Part shown: positions 15,598-27,616 of the stretch, one piece after another
Position numbering within the stretch: the stretch's first letter is position 1
Layout: every line of letters starts with the position of its first letter
Source: Hyaloscypha bicolor E
Lineage: Eukaryota; Ascomycota; Leotiomycetes; Helotiales; Hyaloscyphaceae
Length of the DNA: 64,000 nt
Assembly (NCBI RefSeq): GCF_002865645.1
Contig: NW_020194676.1
Span: 1 to 64,000 of the forward strand
Reading direction: 5' to 3'
The notes under the pieces: generated by a model
Database searches by the model: none
Told to the model about the DNA's origin: nothing
Seen by the model: only the letters and a program-made list of their open reading frames with translations
Position numbers and translations under genes: made by a program

Positions 15598-17081
15598 CTA
15601 ATCCTGAACCTGATAGAACTCAACACCGACCTGCTCCCCCTCCCGCGCCATCATATCCTCGATCGTCCAATCAACATGGACATGATCTTCAGGGATATTA
15701 GTAGACTTGAAGGGACTTCCTGTCTCCAAATTGGACTTCACAGCTTCAAAGTTGTCATACGCATATTTTTCAGCATCTGCGGCATTCAGCCAAGTTGGTT
15801 GCGGGAGCTTCAGAAACTCGGGATTAGACGCGATCATTTCCCAATCAGTCTGACGCCAGCGGTGACGGGTTTCCCAGCCCATGCGTTGTGTCAGAGCTGT
15901 TCTTTCAAAACTGTCCGCAGAACGTTAGCATCCTCTGGTGTAAAGCATGATATGAAGGCGCGAGACTTACCGAAGTTTTTCGTAAGCTCTCAATGCGAGG
16001 GGAATATTTGCTTTCCCATTGATATCAATCAAGGCACCAATTGTGGCTCCATCTTCAATAGCTTGAGCACCACCAGTTCCTGAAGTTGCGAGATGTGGAT
16101 GCGCAGCATCCCCAACCAGAGCAAGTCGCCCTCCTTCCGACACCCACTGCTTAACTGGATTTCTCCACAGCAGTTTCCAGTCAATCAGTACCTCAGGTGG
16201 AATCTGTTTGATAACTTCAAGCAGAACTTGATCCCAGCCTTCGACCGCCGCGAGCATGTCTTCAATTTTTCCAGGTAAGTTCCATGACTCTTCGATATTT
16301 GAATCATCCTTGTGAGTCGCAAAGCAAGTGATGCTCTTCATCTTGGTATTAGTGGTGACAATAGCGTGTGTGTCTTTGCCTATCCAAACTAAGAGCAAGT
16401 CTTTCTCAGATGCTGCGATCCATTCGGTTTTTGGGTTTTCGCGCAGGCCTTCCAGTTGGAACCATGAGCGATACACTGCGAAGCCGCTTTTCTGAGGTTT
16501 TTCTTGTTTTTTTGTCACGACAGCCCTCGCCTTGCTGTGGACACCGTCCGCTCCGATAACGAAGTCCGCTTCGTATTTCTTGCCATTCAAAATCACCCCA
16601 GCGGACGTTTCGGTTTCGAGGAATTCGGAGATGCGTGCATCAAACACAAACTCAACTCCCAAGGATACAGCATACTCATACATCGATCTTTGAGTCCGGC
16701 CGCGGTTTGCGTAAAAATTTGGACAGCCTTCATAGTCTGCAGGCAGCGGTTGGTTGAAGAGGATTTTCCCATTCTGATCTTGAATACGCATGGTATCTGG
16801 CTGAGCTGCTAACTCTTCCACCCCGGGAAGCACTGGACCCCATTTCTCCATGATCCGAGTCGCGTTGGACCCAACCATAATCACATCTCCTAGAAGGAGA
16901 CCATGATCAGCACACCAAACTAGAAAGTCTGAAAGTGAAACCAAAATAACGAACCTTTATTATCCAAATTTTTGACCGCTTCAAAGACTTTGACTTTGCA
17001 CCCTTTTCGTCTCAGTTCAATAGCTGTAGCCAGACCACCAAAACCCGCGCCAACGACAATTGCACTAACAGTTTCCACCAT
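15598..17081 (-). CDS. FAD-dependent monooxygenase (salicylate hydroxylase-like)
   Basis: Group A flavoprotein monooxygenase, expected to hydroxylate an aromatic or similar substrate with NAD(P)H and O2. Exons 17081-16955, 16889-15971 and 15910-15598 give 452 aa, usual for the family. The start opens MVETVSAIVVGAGFGG, the Rossmann dinucleotide motif at residues 11-16. Residue 43 onward, across a 65-nt intron, reads GDVIMVGSNATRIM. The second FAD motif GDAAHPHLATSGTGGAQAIEDG lies near residue 301, and after a 60-nt intron the chain continues FERTALTQRMGWE. No signal peptide or membrane span is seen, so it is probably cytosolic. It is divergent from the acetoacetyl-CoA synthetase and only about 180 bp from the AT-rich block. 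The frame is intact; the substrate is unknown. Confidence 0.88.
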
Positions 17082-17526
17082 GACGGAGGCAGGAGGTAGA
17101 GGGGTGAGCGATAATCGACGGTAGCTACTCAGCAGATTTCCCAAAAACTGGCTGTAAATTTGCCCCAGATAAGTCAAATGAGGAATATGCTATTTACCAG
17201 GCCGATTCTTATTCTTCAGCCTGTACAGGAAGTTCTTCAAACATCTCAATGGGCACCGAGCACCAATTGCGGCCCCAGTGCATCTCCCAGCGAAGATGGT
17301 CCACCGGCCGTGAAGGGGCGTGAATACGTGTGGATCCCCGTGCGGCATTTCGGGCCGAACGAAAAGAATCCCGGGAGGCCGAAAGTACACGAGGTAGGAA
17401 GGTACCTCATGCTGCGAAGCTCTTACAACCGCAGAGCGAGTTTCTTTAACATGAAAAATAATCTCATTATGCCACCTCACAGGAAAATCATTAGAAACGA
17501 CTGAGTGCCTTGCTCTCGTTGCAAAT
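17082..17526. promoter_or_regulatory. Shared divergent promoter region
   Basis: 445 bp between the start codons of the FAD monooxygenase (minus) and the acetoacetyl-CoA synthetase (plus). It presumably holds both promoters, but I could not identify a specific operator. Short open frames here have no recognisable content. Confidence 0.4.
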
Positions 17527-19734
17527 ATGGAGAGCCACACAATTCCTCTCTGGACACCATCTCACGATGACTTAACAAAGTCTCCAATGGCTCAATTCCG
17601 AGACATGGTCAGCAAAAAAACTGGTCGTATTTTTACCACCTATCACGACCTTCACGATTGGTCCGTGGATCCAGAAACAACAGGGGATTTCTGGATGATG
17701 CTGTTCGAATTTCTCAACCTGGGCGCGTCAGTCTTGCCAACCAAAGCCTTCGAGCCTGTGAGTATTTGATGAGTGTCAGTAGCTGGGACAAGTTTACTAA
17801 TTGAGAGGACACTACTATAGCATTACGGAAAGATGTTCCCAAGTCCGAAATTCTTCCCTTCCGCGAAGCTGAACTTCGCTGGCAGTGTTCTATCCCAGCG
17901 CAATTCTACGGCCACAGCGCTTATTGAGGCTCGTGAAGGATCTTGGGAAACAAATATTATCACATGGGGGCAACTCTACAGCCGTGTGCAGCAGAGAGCA
18001 GATGCTCTAAAGTCATTGGAAGTCGGAGAAGGCGATCGTGTCGCAGCAGTCATTGCAAACACCGAACATTCAATTTCTCTGTGCCTGGCTACCCTATCAT
18101 TGGGTGGAATTTGGTCTTCGATATCTCCAGACTTTGGTGCGAAAGGGATTCTAGATCGACTGCTCCAAATTCGCCCAAAGGTAGTCTTCGCGGACAGTTC
18201 GACAATTTACAATGGAAAGCGGCATGACCTTCTTCCTACCGTGCGTGATTGGGCCAAAGTTCTGGCAGAGGACGAGTCATTGATAAATATCATATTCACG
18301 CCTTCAGATCGGATGTTAGAAATTAATTCCGTCAAGAAATCAATTGATTACAGCACATTTCTATCCTTTGCAATTGGTCGGCCACTCGAATTTCTGCAGC
18401 TGCCATTTAGCCAGCCAGCCTTCATCTTCTATTCGTCTGGAACCACCGGCTTTCCCAAATGCATCCTACATAGCGCAGGCGGCGTGTTGCTGCAAGTTAG
18501 GAAAGATTATGAGCTGCATATCGGGCTGTTACCAAGTGATATCCTCTTTCAGTATACGACCACAGCGTGGATCATGTGGGCTTTCATCATTTCCGCTCTC
18601 GGGACCGGCTCGACCATTGTCCTATATAGTGGCTCTCCGGTGTATCCCAACGTTAACTTCCTGCCGAGATTGGTCTCAAAACTGAAGGTATCAGTTCTTG
18701 GAACCTCTGCCAAGTACCTCACAGACTTGAAGGATAGTGGGAGTAGGCCGAGATCCGATATCGATCTGTCATCTTTGCGGAAAGTCTCGTCCACTGGCTC
18801 TGTGCTGCCGATGGATGTTGCTGTACGGTTTTATAAGCATGGATTTCCGAAGGACGTCCAGTTAATATCAGGAAGCGGAGGAACGGACTGCTCATGCGCT
18901 TGTGAGTCAATGCTCTTCTTTTAAACCCAAAGAAATGCTAACCCTGGGTGGTAAGTTGTTTGCGGCAACCCACTGCTCCCTCTCCATGCGGATGAGATCC
19001 AAAGCAAAACACTCGGCATGGCCGTCGATGTACTCAATTCTGACGGACAAATAATCCAGTCAGGAGAACCAGGTGAATTGGTGTGCAAGCGGCCTTTTCC
19101 CAGCCAGCCTATAACTTTCTGGGGCGACGGCGGAGAGGGTGCGTATAAAAACTCGTACTTTTCCATGTTTGGGACAACAGTGTGGGTTCAAGGTGACTTG
19201 ATTCGAATTGGGCAAAGGACTCGGGGAATACAGATGCTAGGGAGATCGTGAGTTTTTATCTCCTGTTACTTTAAATTTGCGTTCACTCATTGGCCACACA
19301 GAGACGGAGTCCTCAATCCAGCTGGCGTAAGGTTCGGTTCTGCAGAAATCTACAACGTGATCAGGCACTTCACCGAAATCGATGACAGCGTATGCGTTGG
19401 CCAGCGACGACCTCAGGATCGAGATGAATCTGTCCTTCTCTTCGTCAAGCTAAAAGCTGGTGTCAAAAAGACAAAAGTTTTTAAAGACCAAGTGAAGGAA
19501 GAGATCGGAGAGAAGTTGACTCGGAGGCACGTCCCTAGATACGTGTTCTACGTAGATGCGATTCCTTATTCGATCGTGGGCAAGAAGTTAGAGATTTTGG
19601 TGAAGAATATCGTCAATGGGAGGAAAGTGAAAAGTAGTGTTGTTGTCAATCCAGAAAGTCTGGTGATTTACGAGAGATTCTTCGATCTGGAAAAGGCTGC
19701 AAAGGATGAAGATCGAGTGGTTCCAAAACTGTGA
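17527..19734 (+). CDS. Acetoacetyl-CoA synthetase
   Basis: Acyl-adenylate-forming ligase expected to convert acetoacetate, ATP and CoA to acetoacetyl-CoA in the cytosol. Exons 17527-17757, 17821-18901, 18956-19247 and 19302-19734 give 678 aa, the normal family length. The N-terminus (LWTPS, then DFWMMLFEF and KLNFAGSVL) matches the ACAS_N region. The AMP-binding P-loop SSGTTGFPK is near residue 282, with GSGGTDCSCAFVCGNP around the third exon and GRSDGVLNPAGVRFGSAEIY across the last intron. The C-terminal GKKLE carries the catalytic lysine position. Introns are 63, 54 and 54 nt with clear branch sites. The frame is intact. Acetoacetate is an end product of leucine breakdown, so its position beside branched-chain dehydrogenase genes is suggestive. 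Confidence 0.92.
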
Positions 19735-20259
19735 TTGTCGTGCTACGAGTCTAAAACTCCATTGAATGACTGAGATACCGAGTCATTTACCTGAATCACT
19801 GCGTCAATGCTGTTTTCGTTTCCTCTGACATTCAACCTAAATCATTATATGGAATTTTCCAGTGATCAATTGATGCCGAGGACACGCATATTCTATGGTA
19901 AAACGGGGAGATTTTGCGTCACCTAGAGATGGGTGCATATCTCGGAATAGAGTGGCCTATTTTCCCGGGATATGTACCGAGCAAAATTTTGCATAGGTTG
20001 CACATGGTCCGGCAGGCAATTCTTCACCGGATACATCGGGAAATATTTGGAGCAAACGATACGCCCGACTCCGAACGCAATGATGGAAATAACATGCAGC
20101 AAAACACAGTAATGCATATCACTGTTTCGAAATATATCCAATGGTAACAAGATTGGCAATCTCAGGAGATTCACCGACCTGAAGGCATTACTCTTGCGTG
20201 AACGTTCCTCAAGCTTCTCGTTATCACAAACGCACGTGAACACCGACACGATTAGCAAT
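19735..20259. other. Intergenic, 525 bp
   Basis: Holds the 3' flank of the synthetase and the promoter of the P450 gene. Open frames on both strands (for example 19,923-20,444 minus) overlap the P450 start and have no family features. No repeat or RNA gene was seen. Confidence 0.4.
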
Positions 20260-22483
20260 ATGAGTGTCCAAACTTTATACTGGGTTGTTGCATTGTCATT
20301 CGCTACATTTTTCTCATTTAAAGTGTTTCGGTATGGGACGCGCCCAACAAACTTCCCGCCAGGCCCACCGACGATACCAGTGCTGGGAAACTTACTCCAG
20401 CTTCCAAGCAAAGACCTACATTTATTTTTTGACAAAATGAGCAAACAGTGTAAGTAATTGCTTCGGGGCTTAGTGGCTGTTGTCTTATTTAGGTCCTAAC
20501 ATCCAATGAACAGACGGTCCTATTGTATCACTGAAGTTAGGCGGCACAAATCTCATACTCCTAAACGATGCCACTGTAGTAAGGGACTTGATTGAGAAGA
20601 GAAGCAACATATATTCCGCCAGGCCAGATACCTATATTCGCGAATTTGTGGGAAATCGAAATATCGCTTTCCGAAAGTAAGATGTTTGACGGTTTGAATC
20701 TAATCAGTACTAATGTGACTACAGTAATGATGATACTTGGAGGCGGCAAAGAAAAATGTATCATCTTCGTAAGTGCTATCTAAGATCATGAATTCAAAAT
20801 TATTCTGATCAACTACGAGGTCTCAACACGAAAGTCGCAAATCAGTACATACCGTACCAGGTGAGCTACATCGAACTAGCTCATTTTGTGCTCAACAGCT
20901 GAAAACAGGAATAGGTATTCGATAGCAAGCAGCTCATGAATGATTTGTTACATGACCCAGGCCGATACGTTGATCATCTACAACGATACACTACGAGCGT
21001 GGCTTCCACTGTTCTCTATGGAATGAGAACATCCACTGCCGAAAATGGTTATGTGAAGGATTTGATGGATGTATGTAGGCCTGTCTACGCTTACTTCTAT
21101 CATTGACTTTGTTCATAGTGGATGGAAAAAACATCCGATGCTCAGAACTTCCAATTGGTAGATTTCTACGATTTCCTGCGACCTTTGTATCGGATCATGC
21201 CAGCTCGGTTCAGTTCACTCAAGACGAAGCTCCTTGAGATCAATACCATTGAAAATAGGCTTTTCTTCTCCCTTTTGGGTATTGCCAAAGAAAACATTGC
21301 TAAGGGAAAAGTATACCCAAGTCAGTTGATCTATAGAGTGGTGTCATATCTATGACTTCATAACTAATGACAGAAAGGCTTCATTCGAGATATGTTGCTT
21401 GCAGAAGATAAAGACCGGATGAGTGATATAGAAATTGCAAACAATGCTGCGCATGGGTTTGGGGCTGCCACGTAAGAAACCCAGCTACTAATATGTCGTT
21501 AACCCCTGGTGCTGACACATCGCTAGGGACACCCAGTGGAACACTGCACTGGGATTTGTGAAGGTTTAGAGTCCTTTTCATTGCCCAAGACTTAGCTTTC
21601 CTCTGCTGACAACGCAACTCAGGCTATGATTCTTTACCCAAAAGTGCAACAAGAAGCTCAGCTCGAGATTGACAAAGTGGTTGGATCTAATAGAATGCCC
21701 GAATGGGAGGATCGAGAAAACCTCCCTTATGTTCGTGGGATTATCGAGGAGTCGTTCCGCTGTACATCCATCTTTCTTGGTCTCAGTTCTATCGTTAACC
21801 AAGATTGTAGGGATGCCAACCACCCTGACTGCTGCTGTACCGCATTGTGTCACAAGAGATGACGTATACAATGGGTATATCATCCCTAAAGGGGCCATTA
21901 TAATGATGAATGTATGTGAATGTTTCTCACTAATGTCTCTCTGTCAGCTTTGAATCCTGTGCTGAATTCCCATGTGCCTAGGTATGGACTCTTAACAACG
22001 ACGACGAAACCCACGAGAATCCTCGCGACTTCGATCCATCCCGCCATAGCGCTGAGTTCACCGCCATTGAAAGCAATTCAATCAACCCCGAGGCCACGAA
22101 GCGTTCCAACTTCACATTTGGCGCTGGCAGACGAGTTTGTCCGGGCTTTCATGTCGCACAACGGGGTTTGTTCATTGCCATCTCTAGAATGCTTTGGGGC
22201 TTTCAATTTTCGCGCCGCAAGGACGCATCTGGAGACTTGATTCCCATTGATCGCGATGCTATAACGTCAGGCCTCATTGTCCAGCCAGCACCTTTTCTGT
22301 AAGCTGTTCTTCAACTGGGTCTGATCCAAGAGGTTCTAAGTTGAATCTAGGTGTGATATCCGACCACGGGACGAAAAGCGTGCCTCTATTATTGCAGAGG
22401 CATGGGCAGATGCCCAAAGTGATCTAGACGAGAAAGGAAACTTCACGGAAGAATTCTTTGAGAAGGTTTTCCCAGGAAAGTAG
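20260..22483 (+). CDS. Cytochrome P450 monooxygenase, 12 exons
   Basis: Membrane-anchored class II P450. Exons are 20260-20449, 20514-20676, 20725-20768, 20820-20860, 20915-21070, 21119-21320, 21378-21471, 21527-21563, 21623-21761, 21811-21911, 21982-22298 and 22351-22483, giving 538 aa with no internal stop. An N-terminal hydrophobic anchor (residues 5-22) is followed by the PPGPP hinge near 33-37. DDTWRRQRKMYH is the C-helix, AHGFGAATDT the I-helix oxygen-binding segment, and ESFR (352-355) the ExxR pair. FTFGAGRRVCPG holds the heme-ligand Cys at about 442. The C-terminus CDIRPRDEKR is typical of fungal CYP enzymes of mycotoxin and secondary-metabolite clusters. Intron 6 uses an AAG acceptor to preserve frame. 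The substrate cannot be inferred. The gene is tail-to-tail with E1-beta. Confidence 0.9.
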
Positions 22484-22924
22484 AGCAACTTGTATAATAT
22501 GACGAGTCTTTGTAAGCGCAGATCAGACTACCTAGGAACCTACTTGAACAAGGAGCATAATTAATTTTTCTATGCTGAATACCCATGGGACGTAATAAAA
22601 CATAATCCACCATAACTTCAGCGCTGTTGTAGATTCATTGATCCAGTGTCAATCTCCAAGGAAGAGTTTCGGTACAAATGAGTTTTCACAGCATCACGAT
22701 GTCCATATTGATCAGCAATTCCATCAGTCAAGTTCTGCGGCAATTCTCTTTGAGAATCGTATGCAAAATTTACGGATTCATTGCAAGTGCTGTCTACCCA
22801 TGTGACTAAAATTTTACACTGAGCTTAAATCTGCACTGCCAACCTAGAACGTCTGGATCAAGAGTGGCGACTCAAACTTGGATTTTTTTTATTGTCTTCG
22901 CCTTTATTGTTGGAGGTGGCTTGA
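22484..22924. other. Intergenic between convergent genes, 441 bp
   Basis: Region between the P450 stop and the stop of the convergent E1-beta gene. It should contain both 3' UTRs. No recognisable coding or repeat content. Confidence 0.4.
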
Positions 22925-24244
22925 TTAATATCCAAGAATCTCTTCAATTGAATCGTATACCCCTAGTAAAAGATGTTAATATTTCCCGCAGACACTTCTC
23001 AGAGAGAGAGAGGTGCAAACAGATAGCACAGGTGTCCTTACTTGCTACATCCGGAAAGATAAACTTTTCCCAGTTTAGTCCAGTGTGAGTGGTCCAACCA
23101 CCGAGACGTTTCACCGGAGCCTTGAGGTGCAAAAATGCCCTATCTTGAATGGTCGCAGCAACTTCAGCACCAACCCCAAAGTTCACCATGCTCTCGTGTA
23201 CGATAATTGCTTTTCCGGTTTTCAAGACACTTTCCAATACAGTTTGTCTATCCCACGGGTATATAGTTCGCAGATCAATAAGCTCGATGCTCATACCTTT
23301 GAAGTCTCTTTCTGCTGCTTCGATTGCGGCAGCACATGTGTAGAGAGGTCGGCCATAAGAAATGATAGTTAAATCATTTCCCGGCTTTATAATCTCGGCT
23401 TTGCCAATTGGAAGAGTGTATGACTGTACAGGGACTTCTTCGACGGCAGCACGGTAGAGGATTTTGGGCTCCATGAATATTACTGGGTCGTTACAGTCGA
23501 GAATCGAGGCGATGAGGAGCCCTTTGGCTTGGGTGGGGGAGCGGGGAACGACGACTCTGAATCCAGGGACATGGCAGAAAAGCGCCTCGGGCGACTGAGT
23601 GTGGTATCTGTGCCCATTATATCAGCATGATGGTGACATCCATTAGTGTTCGTGGTTAAATACAGTGCACCGTGTCCAACACCACCCGTTGGCATTCTAA
23701 TTACCATTCCACCACAATTTCCACCAGTAGATCCTTCTCGATAACGGAACTTTGATGCCTCATTTACAATCTGATCAAATGCTGGGAAGACGTAATCGGC
23801 GAATTGAATTTCAACAACTGGTTTCATGCCTTCAGAAGCCAAACCAATTGCTGTCCCAACAATGCCTTGTTCTGTTAGAGGAGTATTGAAGACTCTATCT
23901 GGCCCAAAATCGTTCTGGAGGTCAACGGTGCAACGGAATACGCCACCAAAAGCGACATCTTCTCCAAAACACAGGACTTTGCTCGAAGCATCTAATGCCG
24001 TTCGAAGACCATTGTTAACCGCTTGATATAAATTCATCCGTCTCGTAAGTGTATCTTGTGGCAACTCCGGACTATTGACATACGTTGATTGAACGTGGTG
24101 AAGGAGAGGTGTCCGGCCAAAATCAATTGGGACATTGAGCAGCGGTGTTTTTGATGCAGAAGTGCTTGAAATGTAGGTGCGTAATAGAATTTGCGAATAC
24201 GCGGGCCGCAAGGCTTTCCTCAAAGAACAAGGCATAAGAGCCAT
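22925..24244 (-). CDS. Branched-chain 2-oxoacid dehydrogenase E1 beta subunit
   Basis: Transketolase-fold subunit of the mitochondrial E1 component that decarboxylates the keto acids of Leu, Ile and Val. Exons 24244-23664, 23607-23042 and 22962-22925 give 394 aa, the family length. The start [20 protein letters not shown] is a basic, Ser-rich mitochondrial presequence. Next come [66 protein letters not shown] and [20 protein letters not shown] across the first intron. [20 protein letters not shown] and [13 protein letters not shown] close the protein. Introns are 56 and 79 nt. All exons are open, so unlike its E1-alpha and E2 neighbours this subunit could still be made. An E1 beta is useless without an E1 alpha partner, presumably encoded elsewhere. 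Probably an extra copy of a housekeeping gene. Confidence 0.92.
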
Positions 24245-25997
24245 GTTGTGTACTTAATTGTATATTTTGTAAGACGAACATTATTCAATCTTTTAGGATT
24301 GCTGATTCAGCTAGAGCTCCCCAACAGCTCTGGATCTCACCTGGCACCCCTTCACCCAGCCAAGGACACCCTCGACAGGGATTTACGGCCTCCCGGGATA
24401 GAAACCGAGACTGGAGGTTCGAAAATTCAGCCGTAAACAGGCTTCCTTTTGGCACAGGTGCGCTGTGATTTGGCGGTTCGGATCCTGGGATTCCGAAATT
24501 TTCTCCGTGTACGGTTGCGAATCGCCCTATGTGCCTCCGGGTGAGAGAAGGGGTGTTGTCGTTTGCTCGGTTGTCTCGGTGATCGAAGATCCGGCCGTAG
24601 CTGTGTGCGTTGAGCACGCTTGTTATGTGCCGCCGTGGGGTTCTTTTGGTAGACCGTATCGTGGTCTGGCTGGTGGGACTTGAATTTACAAATAAGGAGA
24701 TTTGAAAGAAACTAGCATTAATATCCACTTTGACCGTAGTATGAAGCTGCTCTTTCAACTCCTTGTGCACAATACTGCCATCCTCAATCGCTAGTACTCT
24801 CTTCTTCCTCCATGGAGCGTTAGCGTATACCGGTACTGGAGCTCTCACCCCGCCGGCCGCAACAAGTCCGTAACTCAAAGCACCTTCTTCGGCCGCGTGC
24901 GGAAGTGTTCAAGAGGGGATCTTGTATCCGGCGCATCTGGGCCACAGTACTGGCTCTGCCACTGAAAATTGCGGCAAACCACCGACAGCCGTATTCTAAA
25001 ATGGGACCGAATATGGAGAGAGTAATCTCGGAAAGGACTAGACCAGAGAAGAGAAGCATGAGAGAGGCTGATGGCCATGATATCGCTTTTCTAAGTGGGG
25101 TCCGATGGCTGGTAGTAAGAATTCAGAGAACAAAACGTCAATAGGTTAGCAATTGGATGGCCACGGTGTAGAGAGTGGATATGAACTCTCAGGAATGGCC
25201 ATCAGGTTGAATAGAATGTACTAGAGGGGGATTCGCGAGCAATACCTTTCGGACCGGATACGGTTTATATTGTAGAATGAAGGAGGCAGGGCTTAGGAAG
25301 AGCTAGACTCTGCAGTGTTGACAAGACTTGGGCTTGCGTGGGCTAAAGGACACTTTACATCCTGATCAAATTATCTGTAGCGCTCATGCTGGATGCTGGG
25401 AATGAAGCCGAAAATGGAAGACTTTTGGCCATTTGAGGGGAATGGAGTTTTCCTAATTCTTGTGCCGAAGATAAGAGTAATAGCAGGAGGGCCGTTGGAA
25501 CATACGCCAAGTGATGATGACGGTTGTGTTGTGAGCTGAAACTGGATTGCGGATTTGAGAACAGACATTTGAATCGATTATATCCCTCAATTAGGCCTTT
25601 CGCATATAGTGAGTTGGGTGTTCGTCCCCCAAAATTTTCGAAGTTTGCGCTCAGTTTCAACCAAAACAAATTGGATAAGTGTGCAAGCCACATTCGAGCA
25701 AACTGACAGAAATTCCGTCTCAGTAGGAGGTATCCTGTGCCATTAATCTCGAATATCAAAGAAAATCGAAGAGAACTTCAAAAACACGGATTCTTTCACT
25801 ACCTTTTACCAGAAAAACATTGTGTCTCTCCTATAATTCTGAACGACACGGGGTACTTGATCATTAGGCTGCTATTTCCTAAATCTCACTCCTAATAGAA
25901 TACCTTCAGTTTTCTTAAACTAGTTTCTAGAGACAGGATCTATCGCGATTTATCATCGTACAAAATGGTATATACATTGTGCGGAGTCAAATTTGAC
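24245..25997. other. Unexplained 1.75-kb spacer between E1-beta and E1-alpha
   Basis: Long open frames occur on the minus strand (24,285-24,878, 197 codons; 24,820-25,059; 25,355-25,759, 134 codons). None shows a recognised motif, and I found no exon series linking them into a conserved protein. Base composition is ordinary (not RIP-like). It may hold the E1-beta promoter plus a decayed or lineage-specific gene. Confidence 0.35.
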
Positions 25998-27616
25998 TTA
26001 TAGTCCCTCAATACCACCCTCGTATTGGCTCACATCATATTCCGCCGGGTATTTTTGTAGGATTCTCCGCAACTCCTTCTTCTGAGCCTCCTGCTCCTCC
26101 GAAAGCACCTCGTAGACATCGTCAAAGATAGCGCCGAGTGCTGGCTTCTTCTCTCTCTCCGCCGCGGCAAACTCCTTCAAAATCGATTTCCTGATTTGTG
26201 TTCGGTTCTCTTTTTCCAATTTGTCATCCCAAAGATCCTGATTCTCTAACCACTTACGAAGCCGCGTGAGTGGATTATCGTGGCTCTTCCAGCTTTCAAC
26301 TTCGCTGCGCGTGCGATATGCGAAACTGTCATCACTCGTACTGTGGTGAGACACACGGTAGCTCATCAGCTCTAGGAGGATGGGTCTACCGCCATCTAAG
26401 ACAGCCATCTATCGGGCTTGTTTCGTGGCTTCATAGACGGCAAAAATGTCAGTGCCATCAACACGGAGGGTTGCGATACCATATCCGACACCGCGACTAG
26501 CAATACCATCACCTTTATATTGATCAGATGTTGGAGTTGAGATCGCGAAGCCGTTGTTGCGGCAGATGAAGATAACGGGACACCCTTTCACAGCTGCAAT
26601 ATTTAAGGCAGCGTGGAAGTCGCCTTCACTTGCTGCTCCTTCCCCGAAATAGCACGCCACCACTCGCGGAGCGTCTGTAGGGTTTTCTATAGCTTGTATC
26701 TTCATCGCGAACGCGACTCCGGTTGCGTGGGGTAGTTGCGTGCCTAATGTTGATGCTATTGCATGCTACGTGTTACGTATGGTGTTAGCAAATTTGAGAC
26801 TAGAATATCAGAGAGAGAAAAGGTAGAAAGAGAGCGTACTGCGCCGACTTTGTTCTTCCCGCTGTAATGAACTGGCATGTTGCGCCCTTTCCCTGGGTCG
26901 TTGCGATTGGAGACTAACTGGCTCATGAAATCCTTGAGAGTAAATCCTCGCTGTTGGAAAACACCCGTTTCCCTATATTGACAACAAACTACATCTCTTG
27001 GTTCAAGTGCTGCAGCAGAATCAACAGTGGCGCCTTCCTCACCCGCCGACACCTAGGTGTGTCTTTCTGTGAGCCAATTGACATGATACAAGATTGATTG
27101 ACCAGAGTGGTTCATACCATATAGAAACTCAACCGGCCTTGACGTTGCGCCTCATACATAATTGAATCCAAGATATTGACTAGTTGTAATGCATCGTCAG
27201 TCAACCCAATCCTATATATAATAAGTGCTTGGTACGAACCAGTCAACATATTCTTGTACCAAGTAACAGCCTGCTCATTTGTGACATCCGGAACTTCCCT
27301 GTCCTTATCCAGAATGACACCTTCAGAATCCATAACTCTGTAGTGGGAATTCGAGATAGATTTGAGGGCTGGGCGAAATTCATTGTAGTGGTGATAGGAC
27401 TTCCAACTGCGCCTGGGAATCTCGTTCTGTGATTCTGTTAATTCCGAGTTGTGACAGTTGAATCGATGGATTAGGTACTAACTGTGTTGTTTCGGCGCTG
27501 AGCACTACCGCTGCAGCAGTACTCCATCTGATTGACCCATTCCGCAAAATCGGTGAGAAAGTGGTAGCTCTATTGATTGACAAGCAGCTGGACTGACGCA
27601 GGATCGAGGTTGCCAT
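25998..27616 (-). pseudogene. Branched-chain 2-oxoacid dehydrogenase E1 alpha, disrupted
   Basis: Thiamine-diphosphate subunit of mitochondrial E1. Exons inferred: 27616-27483, 27426-27240, 27179-27118, 27052-26840 and 26765-25998. The N-terminal presequence MATSILRQSSCL is followed by TRFPGAVGSP, then SAGEEG, GVFQQRGFT, KGRNMPVHY, the ThDP/Mg segment [23 protein letters not shown] and the phospho-loop YRVSHHSTSDDSFAYR. Two lesions are seen. Near 27,343 the frame of FPGA..SRIPT must shift by one missing base to reach YRVMDSEG. At 26,411-26,409 an in-frame TAG interrupts YEATKQAR and MAVLDGGRP. With one base restored the exons total 455 codons, the family length, so these are recent lesions in an otherwise conserved gene. 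TAG fits a CpA-to-TpA change. Divergent from E2. Confidence 0.88.

Noticed and set aside
15481..16083. 200-codon plus-strand frame at the edge of the gene region
   Set aside because: Antisense shadow of the FAD monooxygenase, whose minus-strand exons have clear motifs.
16890..16954. Very short 26-nt intron in the FAD monooxygenase
   Set aside because: A 65-nt intron with a CTGAT branch site and TTCTAG acceptor gives the conserved GDVIM sequence instead.
24413..24480. GGTTCGAAA-like sequence resembling a tRNA T-loop
   Set aside because: No cloverleaf, A-box or acceptor stem could be built around it.
27240..27426. An intron to explain the E1-alpha frame change
   Set aside because: The only possible donor is a poor GTCCTA site and its use would remove the conserved IPTYR segment; a one-base loss explains the data better.
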